Assembly (NCBI RefSeq): GCF_030295745.1
Contig: NZ_AP027291.1
Span: 5,332,001 to 5,396,000, forward strand
DNA: 64,000 nt
Source: Mycolicibacterium sp. TUM20985
GTDB taxonomy: Bacteria; Actinomycetota; Actinomycetes; Mycobacteriales; Mycobacteriaceae
Direction: 5' to 3'
The notes under the pieces are model-generated. The model searched no databases. It was not told the DNA's origin and saw only the letters and a program-made list of their open reading frames with translations. Made by a program: the position numbers and the translations under genes. Of the stretch, positions 52,856 through 60,937 are shown piece after piece (the stretch's first letter is position 1; each line of letters begins with the position of its first letter).

Positions 52856-54196
52856 TTACGACGAGACGGGCACCGGAATCCGGCGGCCCAGTGCGTACAT
52901 CTGCCACCCGGCGTTCCGCCACCTGTCCACGTCGAGGCAATTGCGGCCGTCGACAACGACTTTCGCACGCACCGTGGCCGCCAGCTCGGCGGGGTCGAGG
53001 TCGATGAACTCCTGCCATTCGGTGAGCACCAGCACGGCGTCGGCGCGGTCGCACGCCTCGAAGATCGACGTCGAGTAGTTCAGCGTCGGAAAGAGGTGAC
53101 GGGAGTTCTCCATGGCCTTGGGGTCATAGACGTTGACCGTCGCACCGTTCAGTTGCAGCAGGCCCGCCACGTTGAGCGCGGGTGAGTCGCGGACGTCGTC
53201 GGACTCTGGCTTGAACGCGGCGCCGAGGACCGCGACGTTGGCTCCGAGCAGCGAACCGCCGCACGCCTTGGTGGCCAACTCCACCATCCTGGTGCGACGG
53301 CGCATGTTGATGCTGTCGACTTCGCGAAGGAAGGTCAGCGCGTGGTTGGCACCCAGTTCACCGGCGCGGGCCATGAATGCGCGGATGTCCTTGGGCAGGC
53401 AGCCGCCACCGAATCCCAAGCCGGCGTTGAGGAATCGCCTGCCGATCCGTGGGTCGTAGCCCAGTGCATCGGCAAGCAGTGTCACATCGGCGTCGACGGC
53501 CTCGCACACCTCGGAGATGGCGTTGATGAAGGAGATCTTGGTCGCCAGGAAGGCGTTCGCCGACACCTTGACCAGTTCCGCCGTCTGCAGATCGGTGACC
53601 AGAAACGGCACCCCAGTTTCGAGGATGGGTGCATACAGCTGGCGGATGGCGGCCTCGGCCCACAACGAATCCTGTTGTACCCCAAGCACGATGCGGTCGG
53701 GATGAAGCGTGTCGTGGATGGCGAACCCCTCGCGGAGGAACTCCGGATTCCAGGCGATCTCCACGCTGACCCCGTCCGGGGCGAGTTCACGGGCCCGCTC
53801 GGACAATTCGGCTGCGGTGCCCACCGGAACGGTCGACTTGCCGACGATGACCGCGGAGCGCTTGAGCCGTGGCACCAACGTGTCGATCACCGCGTGGACG
53901 TGACGCAGATCGGCGCCGTATTCACCCTTCTTCTGCGGGGTTCCGACGCCGAGGAAGTGCACGTCGGCGAAGTCGACCGCTTCCTCGTAGTCGGTGGTGA
54001 AGTGCAGTCGGCCCGCATCGAGGTTGTCGCGCAGCACCTTCCGAAGTCCGGGTTCATAGAACGGAATGTCACCCGACGCGAGCTTGGCCACCTTGCCCGG
54101 GTCGACGTCCACCCCGATGACCTCGTGACCGAGCGCGGCCATGCCGGCGGCGTGGGTCGCGCCGAGGTACCCCGTACCGAACACAGTGCATCGCAT
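52856..54196 (-). CDS. udgA: UDP-glucose 6-dehydrogenase
   Basis: A 446-residue enzyme that oxidises UDP-glucose to UDP-glucuronate in two NAD+ steps. The Rossmann motif GTGYLG is at residues 7-12, and the catalytic thiol Cys266 lies in GFGGGCLPKD. EIAWNPEFLREG and KPESDDVRDSPA are intact. It matches Rv0322. First gene of the minus-strand run ending at 50434. Confidence 0.95.
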   Translation of the reverse strand: MRCTVFGTGYLGATHAAGMAALGHEVIGVDVDPGKVAKLASGDIPFYEPGLRKVLRDNLDAGRLHFTTDYEEAVDFADVHFLGVGTPQKKGEYGADLRHVHAVIDTLVPRLKRSAVIVGKSTVPVGTAAELSERARELAPDGVSVEIAWNPEFLREGFAIHDTLHPDRIVLGVQQDSLWAEAAIRQLYAPILETGVPFLVTDLQTAELVKVSANAFLATKISFINAISEVCEAVDADVTLLADALGYDPRIGRRFLNAGLGFGGGCLPKDIRAFMARAGELGANHALTFLREVDSINMRRRTRMVELATKACGGSLLGANVAVLGAAFKPESDDVRDSPALNVAGLLQLNGATVNVYDPKAMENSRHLFPTLNYSTSIFEACDRADAVLVLTEWQEFIDLDPAELAATVRAKVVVDGRNCLDVDRWRNAGWQMYALGRRIPVPVSS

Positions 54197-54281
54197 ACTG
54201 CCTGAATAGGCTTCGGCGATGAGCTAACGGCGAAGTGACACCAAGCGGCAAACCAACGCTGGGTAACGAGTGAACACCGGC

Positions 54282-55901
54282 TTAGCCGCGGCCCCCGCCA
54301 CCACCGGCCGGAGCGCAGAAGATCAGGAAGCAGTTCGAACCGCCTCCGCCACCGGAGCCCCCGTTGCCACCGCCGGAGCCGCCGCGGCCGTTACCGCCAC
54401 CGGAACCCGGCCAACCGTCGTCGCCGGAACCCTGGTTCCGCGGCGGCTGCCACGGGTTCTGCGGGTACTGCGGGTACTGCTGCTGTGGCGGGTATTGCGG
54501 GTATTGCTGCTGTGGCGGGTACTGCGGGTACTGCTGCTGGGGATATTGCTGCTGCGGATACTGCCCGTACGGATACCGAGGGTATTGCTGCACCGGCGGA
54601 TTGAAGATCCGCGGCAGCAGGGGCGGTATCACCGCGGGCACCGGCGGGGCGACCACGGGGACCGGATCCGGGGCGGGCGCCGCGGGCGGGTCCGTAATGG
54701 GCGCGGGCGGAGCCTGCGGAGCCGGCGCCTCTGGGGGCGCCACGTAAACCTGACGCCGGGGCGCCTGTTCCTGCTGCACGACGGGGATCGGTGCCTTGAT
54801 GGTCTCCGCCGGCGGAGCAGCGGGTGCGGGGGCAGGCGCCGGGGCGGGGGCAGGCACGGCCTCCGGCAGCGGCGCCGCGGGTGCGGCGGCATTCGGCACG
54901 ATCGCGCTCTGACCGGGATCGGGCCGCTGATCGGCCGTCGGCCGGATGCTGACAGCCAGCGAGATGACAAGGGCGATGACGCCAATGACGAACACCGACG
55001 TCAGGGCGCTTCCGACCAACAGGAACGGCTTGCGACCCTCCTCGACGGGCGGGGTGACGAAGTCCTCGCCGAAGTCCTCGTCGAAGCCGATCTCGGCGAG
55101 CGGTACGACGGCCGCGGCGGCCGGGCGGAGTTGGGTGTCGGCCCCTGCCAGCCCGGGGTAGTCGTTGCCGGCCGTGGCGCCGTCGGGGTCCTGTGAGTAG
55201 GCCAGCCCGACGGTGGAGGCGTCGAAGATCGGCGCGCTGGCCGCTGCCAGCGCGGCGCCGCGGGCGAGGGCCAACCCCGACTCCTCGGGGGCGTTGACCG
55301 GGATGGAGACGAGGTCCTGCAGGTGCGCCTTGACCGATGCGACATCGACCCCGGAGCCGACGACGAACATGCCCTGTGGCGGTGAATCCTGCGCGGCGAC
55401 GGCCGACGCCATCTCGGCGAGCACGGCCATCGCATCGGTGCTGTGCAGGCTTCGGCTGAGCACCTTGACGATGGAGCCGTCGTCGGTGCGCACGACCGAC
55501 AATGTCGCCGTGTCGCGATCGAGGAACAGAAGGCCGGTGCTCTCGTAGCCCACCGCGCGACCGGCGGTCTGGGCGAGCGCTCCCGCGGCGTGGAGTTCGG
55601 AGACGAGGATTGCGTCGTCGACCCCGGCGGAGGCCAGCGCGTCGCGCAGTTCGGCGGCTTCGGCGTGGTCACTCCAGGTGACGCCGATGGCCTTCAACTG
55701 GTGCCCACCCTCGCGGGCGCTCTCCAACGTTCCGAGGACGGCAGCGACCACCTGAGCCGATGCGCTCGACGTTGCCGAGCCGTCGGACGGCGTCACGTCG
55801 AAGGTGTCGTGATCGATGGTTGCACCATCGCCATGAACGCCTTCGACCAGCACCAACCGGACCGTCTTTGGCGTCAGGGACACACCAAGAACGATGTCCA
55901 C
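54282..55901 (-). CDS. Actin-like-fold membrane protein (DUF7159 type) with Pro/Gln/Tyr/Gly tail
   Basis: A 539-residue protein. The N-terminal 250 residues begin VDIVLGVSLTPKTVRLVLVEG, an Hsp70/actin-like strand-turn-strand, with LLFLDRDTATLSVVRTD and FVVGSGVDV as further ATPase-fold elements. One membrane segment (about 291-318) follows, then an Ala/Pro-rich linker, QQQYPQYPP repeats and a Gly-rich end closing with NCFLIFC. GTG at 55901 has GGAGG upstream. Mycobacteria encode several such proteins; function unknown. Its plan (ATPase-like head, single membrane segment, disordered outer tail) parallels the protein at 39615. Confidence 0.82.
   Translation of the reverse strand: MDIVLGVSLTPKTVRLVLVEGVHGDGATIDHDTFDVTPSDGSATSSASAQVVAAVLGTLESAREGGHQLKAIGVTWSDHAEAAELRDALASAGVDDAILVSELHAAGALAQTAGRAVGYESTGLLFLDRDTATLSVVRTDDGSIVKVLSRSLHSTDAMAVLAEMASAVAAQDSPPQGMFVVGSGVDVASVKAHLQDLVSIPVNAPEESGLALARGAALAAASAPIFDASTVGLAYSQDPDGATAGNDYPGLAGADTQLRPAAAAVVPLAEIGFDEDFGEDFVTPPVEEGRKPFLLVGSALTSVFVIGVIALVISLAVSIRPTADQRPDPGQSAIVPNAAAPAAPLPEAVPAPAPAPAPAPAAPPAETIKAPIPVVQQEQAPRRQVYVAPPEAPAPQAPPAPITDPPAAPAPDPVPVVAPPVPAVIPPLLPRIFNPPVQQYPRYPYGQYPQQQYPQQQYPQYPPQQQYPQYPPQQQYPQYPQNPWQPPRNQGSGDDGWPGSGGGNGRGGSGGGNGGSGGGGGSNCFLIFCAPAGGGGGRG
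54463..54543 (-). repeat. 27-base tandem repeat encoding QQQYPQYPP
   Basis: Three near-identical 27-base units (from 54463, 54490 and 54517), differing mainly at C/T third positions, with degenerate flanking copies. Confidence 0.85.
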
Positions 55902-56058
55902 GAACCCTCCAAATATTAGCTGCGTTCGATATGTTCTTCTGACGGTGGGCTCAACGCCACAGCACACCCTGATGTTTCATCGCCGTCACCAGCGCGGTCG
56001 TTACAGCCGCCGCGAACATCTCCCAGCCCGCGTTTCGACCCTACTCGCGTCGGCTGTG

Positions 56059-56628
56059 TCAGTGCCTGATGAAGTTTTGGTAGGACCGTGACGGAGTGGG
56101 CCCGCGCTGGCCCTGATACTTCGATCCGACCTTCGCGCTGCCGTAGGGATGTTCAGCCGGACTGGTCAGTCTGAGCAGGCAGAGCTGGCCGATCTTCATG
56201 CCGGTCCACAACGTGATCGGCAGGTTGGCGACGTTGGATAGCTCGAGCGTGATGTGCCCGCTGAAGCCAGGGTCGATGAAGCCGGCCGTCGAATGCGTCA
56301 ACAACCCGAGGCGGCCGAGCGACGACTTGCCCTCTAGCCGACCGGCGAGGTCGTCGGGCAGCGTGCAACGTTCCAGGGTCGAACCGAGGACGAACTCGCC
56401 GGGATGCAGGACGAAGGGCTCGCCCTCCTTCGGCTCGACCAGGGTGGTCAGGTCGTCCTGGCGCAACGCCGGGTCGATGTGGGTGTACCGGGTGTTGTTG
56501 AACACCCGGAACAGGTTGTCCAGCCGAACGTCCACGCTCGACGGTTGGATGAGGCTGTCGTCGAACGGGTCGATCCCCAGCCGCCCGGCGGAGACCTCGG
56601 CCCGAATGTCGCGATCGGAGAGCAGCAC
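56059..56628 (-). CDS. dcd: dCTP deaminase (dUMP-forming type)
   Basis: A 189-residue trimeric enzyme. The catalytic block HSTAGFIDPGFSGHITLELSN carries the glutamate, and EGKSSLGRLGL is intact. The M. tuberculosis homologue Rv0321 is bifunctional, converting dCTP to dUMP. GTG at 56628 is preceded by a leaderless-type -10. It lies next to tRNA-Gly as in M. tuberculosis. Confidence 0.95.
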   Translation of the reverse strand: MLLSDRDIRAEVSAGRLGIDPFDDSLIQPSSVDVRLDNLFRVFNNTRYTHIDPALRQDDLTTLVEPKEGEPFVLHPGEFVLGSTLERCTLPDDLAGRLEGKSSLGRLGLLTHSTAGFIDPGFSGHITLELSNVANLPITLWTGMKIGQLCLLRLTSPAEHPYGSAKVGSKYQGQRGPTPSRSYQNFIRH

Positions 56629-56634
56629 CCGACG

Positions 56635-56640
56635 AGCCTA
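56635..56640 (-). promoter_or_regulatory. -10 element of a probable leaderless promoter for dcd
   Basis: TAGGCT on the minus strand is six bases before the GTG at 56628. Confidence 0.55.
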
Positions 56641-56685
56641 GCGGGTGAGGTGCTAGCCTTCGTGATCACCAGCACGGCTGGTCAA

Positions 56686-56759
56686 GCCGATGTAGTTCAA
56701 TGGCAGAACATCAGCTTCCCAAGCTGAATACGCGGGTTCGATTCCCGTCATCGGCTCCA
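56686..56759 (+). tRNA. tRNA-Gly (anticodon CCC)
   Basis: The cloverleaf folds fully: acceptor GCCGATG with CATCGGC, anticodon stem TCAGC/GCTGA around loop TTCCCAA with anticodon CCC at 56718-56720, T arm GCGGG-TTCGATT-CCCGT. Discriminator T is followed by an encoded CCA (56757-56759). A TAGCCT at 56654-56659 is a likely -10. Confidence 0.96.
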
Positions 56760-56962
56760 CGAAAGCCCTGTTAAGAATTGATCCCGGCGATCGGCCCACT
56801 TCGCATCGCAGCGAGACCACGCCCTTTGCTTTACGTCGCAGCCGAGATCATCTCCGCGCCTGCCGTCAGAGGAAGTCATGTTCCGACGACGACGCTCAAG
56901 ACAGCCAAGGACGGAAGCGAGAATTGACGCTTTCTGCATGTTGGTCGATTCCCCGCAGCGGA

Positions 56963-57970
56963 TCACTGAGCCCGCGGGGACACCAGCAGCCCGCCGACGC
57001 CTCCGGACGCCGGCATCGCAAGCGGATCGTCGTAGGCAGGGGCGGGCACCGCGGCGCGAACGGCCTCGAGCTGGGCGCCGAACGCGATGCCGAGGAACAG
57101 TGCCACAGAGGACAGGTTCGCCCAGAGCAGCAGCGCGAAGATCCCGGTCAGGGGACCATATGTGGACCCGAACGACCCGCTCTGAGCGACATAGAGCGCC
57201 AGCAGGCCGGTCAACAACAGCCAGAGCGCCAGCGACACACCGGATCCGAACGCCAGCCACGAGTAACCTGGCTGGCGCCGGCGCGGCGCGCGTTCCACCA
57301 CGACCGTGAAGGATCCCCACGCCAGCAGCACTCCCAGGGGCCATCGGCCGGCCGACCACAACGCCTGCCTGGTGTCGCCCCATCGGTATGCGGCGGCCAG
57401 CGAGTCGCCGAGGGCGTCACCGGCGATGATGACCAGGAAGCCCAACAGCGAGAGCATCCCGGCAGTCAGCGCCATCAGTAGCGCCCGCCCGTACTTCTGC
57501 ATGGCCGGCCGGTCGCGTTCGATGCCGTAGATGCGGTTGGCTCCTCGCTCGATCTGACCCATGGCCGTGGTCAGCGCGACGACCGCCGCCAGCAGACCGA
57601 GCCACAGCGCGAGTTGGCCCCCGGTGGTCCCCTGGTCCTGGGTCCGCTGTGCGGCCTCGTGCACCATGTCGTCGCGCTCGCTCCCAGGCAGCACCCTGGC
57701 GAGGGTCTCCATGATGACCTGCCCGAACTTCTCGTGGTGCAACGCGCTAGACAGGCCGACGGTCGCGATGATGAACGGGATGAAGGCCAGCGATATCTGC
57801 AGCGCCAGGGCACGCGCGTTGGTGAAACCGTCGGCGTACCGGAACCGGACGAACGAGTCCTTCACGAGGTTCCAGCGGCCGTAGCGCCGCAGCGTCGTGA
57901 CGGCGTCGTCCGCCGAGAGGTCATCGCCGGCGAGTGTGACGGTCTCCGGTACGCGGGTCGAGGTGCCCAT
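56963..57970 (-). CDS. YihY/BrkB-family membrane protein
   Basis: A 335-residue protein with six membrane segments and the family blocks GIERDRPAMQKYGRA, GSTYGPLTGIFALLLWANLS and FGAQLEA. Formerly annotated as ribonuclease BN; in fact a membrane protein of uncertain role, probably transport. ATG at 57970 has AAGGGAG upstream, 18 bases after the lipid kinase gene. Last gene of the lipid-phosphate cassette. Confidence 0.9.
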   Translation of the reverse strand: MGTSTRVPETVTLAGDDLSADDAVTTLRRYGRWNLVKDSFVRFRYADGFTNARALALQISLAFIPFIIATVGLSSALHHEKFGQVIMETLARVLPGSERDDMVHEAAQRTQDQGTTGGQLALWLGLLAAVVALTTAMGQIERGANRIYGIERDRPAMQKYGRALLMALTAGMLSLLGFLVIIAGDALGDSLAAAYRWGDTRQALWSAGRWPLGVLLAWGSFTVVVERAPRRRQPGYSWLAFGSGVSLALWLLLTGLLALYVAQSGSFGSTYGPLTGIFALLLWANLSSVALFLGIAFGAQLEAVRAAVPAPAYDDPLAMPASGGVGGLLVSPRAQ

Positions 57971-57988
57971 CTCAGCTCCCTTGCACGG

Positions 57989-58885
57989 TTACGCGGCCGT
58001 CGCTTCCGTCTGCGGCACGCGAATGACGAGCGCACCCGGCTCGATCCGCACGTCGAGACTGTTTCCGTCGTCGATGACCTCGCCGTCCATCTGCCGCGCC
58101 GCGTTCCGGTCGGCCTCGACGAGAACCGAGTGCCCACGGAAGCGCTGGAGGTGCGGATGCCAGCTGCGGCTACCTCGAATGACCCTCCATACCAACCGAA
58201 CCCAGTCGCGCAGCGTCCGTGGCGATACCACCACCACGTCGAGCAAACCGTCGTCGGCGACCGCATCGGGCAGCAACTCGAGGCCGCCCTGCAACCGGCC
58301 GACATTGCCGACCAGCACGGTGCGGGCCGTCAGCAGCACGGGCGCGCCGCCATCGATGCTCAGCCGCACCCGCATCACGGGGTCGCGCAGGTGCCGCAGG
58401 CCGCTGGGGACGTAGGCCGACCAACCGGCGATTCGCTTCATGCCGTCGGTGGTGTCGGCCATCATCGCCGCGTCGAAGCCGATGCCCGCCATGACGGCGA
58501 AGGGCCGACCCTCAAGCCGTCCAAGGTCGATGCACCGGTCCGCACCGTGCACGGCGACCGCCAGCGCCTCGTCCAACTGAATCGGCACACCGAGGTTGCG
58601 CGCCAGTAGGTTTCCACTGCCGAGGGGAAGGACGGCGACGGGTACACCCGTGCCGGCCAGGGCATCCAGGCAACTCATCACGGTGCCGTCCCCGCCGCAG
58701 GCCACGACGAGTTGGACGCCCGCCGCGACGGCGGCCTCGGCCATGCTGCGGCCGGGATCCTCCGGCGTGGTCTCCAGCCATAGGGGGGCCGACCAGCCTG
58801 CGTCGGTCAGGGCCTCGGCCACGCGCTCCCGGACGGTGTCCGCGTCCGCCTTGGCCGGGTTGATGATGACCGCGGCGCGCTTCAT
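57989..58885 (-). CDS. Diacylglycerol kinase-like lipid kinase
   Basis: A 298-residue kinase of the DAGK/sphingosine-kinase fold. The nucleotide motif CGGDGTV is at about 63-69, LPLGSGNLLARNLG follows and acidic residues of the metal site are present (DDGLLDVVVV). It would phosphorylate diacylglycerol or a similar lipid. ATG overlaps the preceding PAP2 stop (ATGA). Confidence 0.9.
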   Translation of the reverse strand: MKRAAVIINPAKADADTVRERVAEALTDAGWSAPLWLETTPEDPGRSMAEAAVAAGVQLVVACGGDGTVMSCLDALAGTGVPVAVLPLGSGNLLARNLGVPIQLDEALAVAVHGADRCIDLGRLEGRPFAVMAGIGFDAAMMADTTDGMKRIAGWSAYVPSGLRHLRDPVMRVRLSIDGGAPVLLTARTVLVGNVGRLQGGLELLPDAVADDGLLDVVVVSPRTLRDWVRLVWRVIRGSRSWHPHLQRFRGHSVLVEADRNAARQMDGEVIDDGNSLDVRIEPGALVIRVPQTEATAA

Positions 58886-59595
58886 CGCTCGCTCACCAGC
58901 CGTCGGTCGGTGTCACCCGAGGCGAGGCGTCGGCCGCGGGCATCGTGGCTGCGCACGACGTACAAGACGACCGTCAACCAAAGTCCGCCCAGAATGAGGC
59001 CGCCGAGCACATCGGTCGGGTAGTGCATGCCGCGGTAGACACGGCTGCCCCCGATCAGCAGGGGCACGGCGGCGCAGCCGACGACGGCGGTCACCGTGAC
59101 CCAGCGATAGCGGCTGTGCCACAGGATGATTGCCGCGACCGATCCGTAGAAGCACACCGCGGCCGCAGTGTGCCCGGAGGGGAACGACGATGTCGGCGGC
59201 GCCTCGTCGAGGTGCGGTACGAGTGGTCGTGGGCGATGAATCAGGAACGTCGTCGCCACGAAGATGACCGTCTCTCCGGCCACTGCGCAGAGCACCACGA
59301 TGGATTCGCGCCAGCGGCCGAACATCCAGCGGAATGCCACCGCAGCGAGTGCCGCAAGTGTGACGATCGTCGGTGTGGCCGAGAATGTCGTGATGATGGC
59401 GCTTTCCGAAATACCCTGCTGCTGGCGATATCCGACGAGCCGTGCAGGCAGATCGGCGTCCCACTTGCCGACCGCAGTGGAGGGCATCACGTTGGTGACG
59501 AGGTAACCGAGCGCCACCATCAACGCGACGAGGCCTAGTGCCGCGACTAGCAGCCACCGAACGTCACGCACGATGTCAGCGACCTTTCCGTGCAT
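58882..59595 (-). CDS. PAP2-family lipid phosphatase
   Basis: A 237-residue membrane phosphatase with about six segments. Motifs 2 and 3 are intact (SFPSGHTAAAV, SRVYRGMHYPTDVLGG). Motif 1 reads FLIHRPRP and lacks the usual Lys of KxxxxxxRP, so substrate binding may differ. ATG at 59595 (GGAAC upstream) is preferred; a GTG at 59652 overlapping the previous stop would add 19 unlikely residues. Confidence 0.85.
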   Translation of the reverse strand: MHGKVADIVRDVRWLLVAALGLVALMVALGYLVTNVMPSTAVGKWDADLPARLVGYRQQQGISESAIITTFSATPTIVTLAALAAVAFRWMFGRWRESIVVLCAVAGETVIFVATTFLIHRPRPLVPHLDEAPPTSSFPSGHTAAAVCFYGSVAAIILWHSRYRWVTVTAVVGCAAVPLLIGGSRVYRGMHYPTDVLGGLILGGLWLTVVLYVVRSHDARGRRLASGDTDRRLVSER

Positions 59596-59648
59596 TCGTT
59601 CCAAATACCCGTTTGACGCTGGCGTTAATCGGAGACAGGCGGGTCTGA

Positions 59649-60404
59649 TCACCGCCGCAGCGGGCGCTGCTCGCTGGCGCCGACGTCGGCCGGACCCTCA
59701 ACCGGCTGTCCGGTCTCGCGTCGCCAGGCGGCGTAGGCCCACGTCGTGACCGCCACCCAGCCGGTGCCCAGCGTGATGCCGCCGAGAACGTCACTGACGA
59801 AATGGACGCCGAGCACCACCCGCGCGAGCGCAACGGCGCCGACGATCAGGATGGCCGCGATGGCGGCGGCGATGCGGCCGCCCCGCGGCAGAAACCGACA
59901 GACGATCAACAGAATCAGGCAGCAGCCGATCGTCGCGCCAAGCGCGTGGCCGGAGGGGAACGACATCCCGGATGCCGTCGAGACGGGATCCGGCAATACC
60001 GGGCGGGCCCGGCCGATGATCTGCTTCAGTGCGAGCCCGAGTCCAGCGCCGCCGAACACCGTCACCATCAGCCATGCCGCGTGACGTCTTTCGCCGTTGA
60101 TCACGTACAACAACGCGACCAGCGTGAGCGCGACGCGGAACACGTTCGGGTCGAAGACGTCACTCACGACCTCGGCCGTCTGTGCCAGGTGTGGATGACC
60201 GACGTCGATTCTGTTGAACGTGTTCGCCGCCCCAGCGTCGAGAGCGCGCAGTGGCGGCCACCCCGCGCGGACGAGCAGGAGAACGAGCGCGAAGCTGGCC
60301 CCGGCGACGAAGGTGCCCAACAGGCCCGCGCCCAGACGCAGCCCGAAGTGCTCGTCTGCAGCGGAGAGATGGGCGTGAACCACCCGGCTCAACCTCGTCC
60401 GCAT
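59649..60404 (-). CDS. PAP2-family lipid phosphatase
   Basis: A 251-residue membrane phosphatase, first in the cassette. All three motifs are present: KQIIGRARP, SFPSGHALGA and RVVLGVHFVSDVLGG. Possible roles are dephosphorylation of undecaprenyl pyrophosphate or phosphatidic acid. ATG at 60404 has AGGG upstream; the frame extends further but overlaps the neighbouring gene in a non-coding manner. Confidence 0.88.
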   Translation of the reverse strand: MRTRLSRVVHAHLSAADEHFGLRLGAGLLGTFVAGASFALVLLLVRAGWPPLRALDAGAANTFNRIDVGHPHLAQTAEVVSDVFDPNVFRVALTLVALLYVINGERRHAAWLMVTVFGGAGLGLALKQIIGRARPVLPDPVSTASGMSFPSGHALGATIGCCLILLIVCRFLPRGGRIAAAIAAILIVGAVALARVVLGVHFVSDVLGGITLGTGWVAVTTWAYAAWRRETGQPVEGPADVGASEQRPLRR

Positions 60405-60486
60405 GCCCTGGGTGTCCCCTGTCCGGCGTCTCGATAAACGATGCGCTCGCGTCAGCGTCTTCGGCCGGCGTGGGCACGAACACGTC

Positions 60487-60834
60487 TCAGCGGAAGTGCG
60501 AGTGGGGTTGTTCGTTGCTGCCCTTCTTGCCCTGGCCGTCGTGCGGGCTGGCCGGAGTGAGGGGGAAGGCGATGTGCTCGCCGGTGGCGGCACTGCCGGG
60601 GGTGGGCACGCTCGAGACGTTCGAGCCCCTGGTCGCATCCTCGAGCTCACCGGAGATCGACCGGGCATCGTCGACGGCTTGGCCGGCGGTGCTGTCCATC
60701 GCGGTGCCGTCGACCGTGATGGTGGTTTCGGCGTCGGCGTGGGCCGGGGCGGCGATCGCGACGACGACTCCTCCGAACGAGGCCAGTCCGAAGGAGAACA
60801 GGGCCGCGGTGGTGGCGATGCGGGTCTTGATCAT
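60487..60834 (-). CDS. Small secreted protein of unknown function
   Basis: A 115-residue protein with a Sec signal peptide and AxA cleavage after APAHA near residue 33. The mature chain (TTITVDGTAMDS, then SISGELEDATRG) has no cysteines and a basic, polar end (HDGQGKKGSNEQPHSHFR). ATG at 60834 has GAGAGGGA upstream. Not recognised. Confidence 0.78.
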   Translation of the reverse strand: MIKTRIATTAALFSFGLASFGGVVVAIAAPAHADAETTITVDGTAMDSTAGQAVDDARSISGELEDATRGSNVSSVPTPGSAATGEHIAFPLTPASPHDGQGKKGSNEQPHSHFR

Positions 60835-60937
60835 GTGAGTCCCTCTCCTCGTGGCCACCTGGTGTGGCTCGATGAGAAGAAGAATCCAGCGCGGCCCTCA
60901 ACGGAACCTCAATGCCGCCGACGGCGCTGCTGAACGG

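Noticed and set aside
54463..54543. Tandem repeat considered as a CRISPR array or intergenic VNTR
   Set aside because: The 27-base units stay in frame and encode QQQYPQYPP inside a protein.
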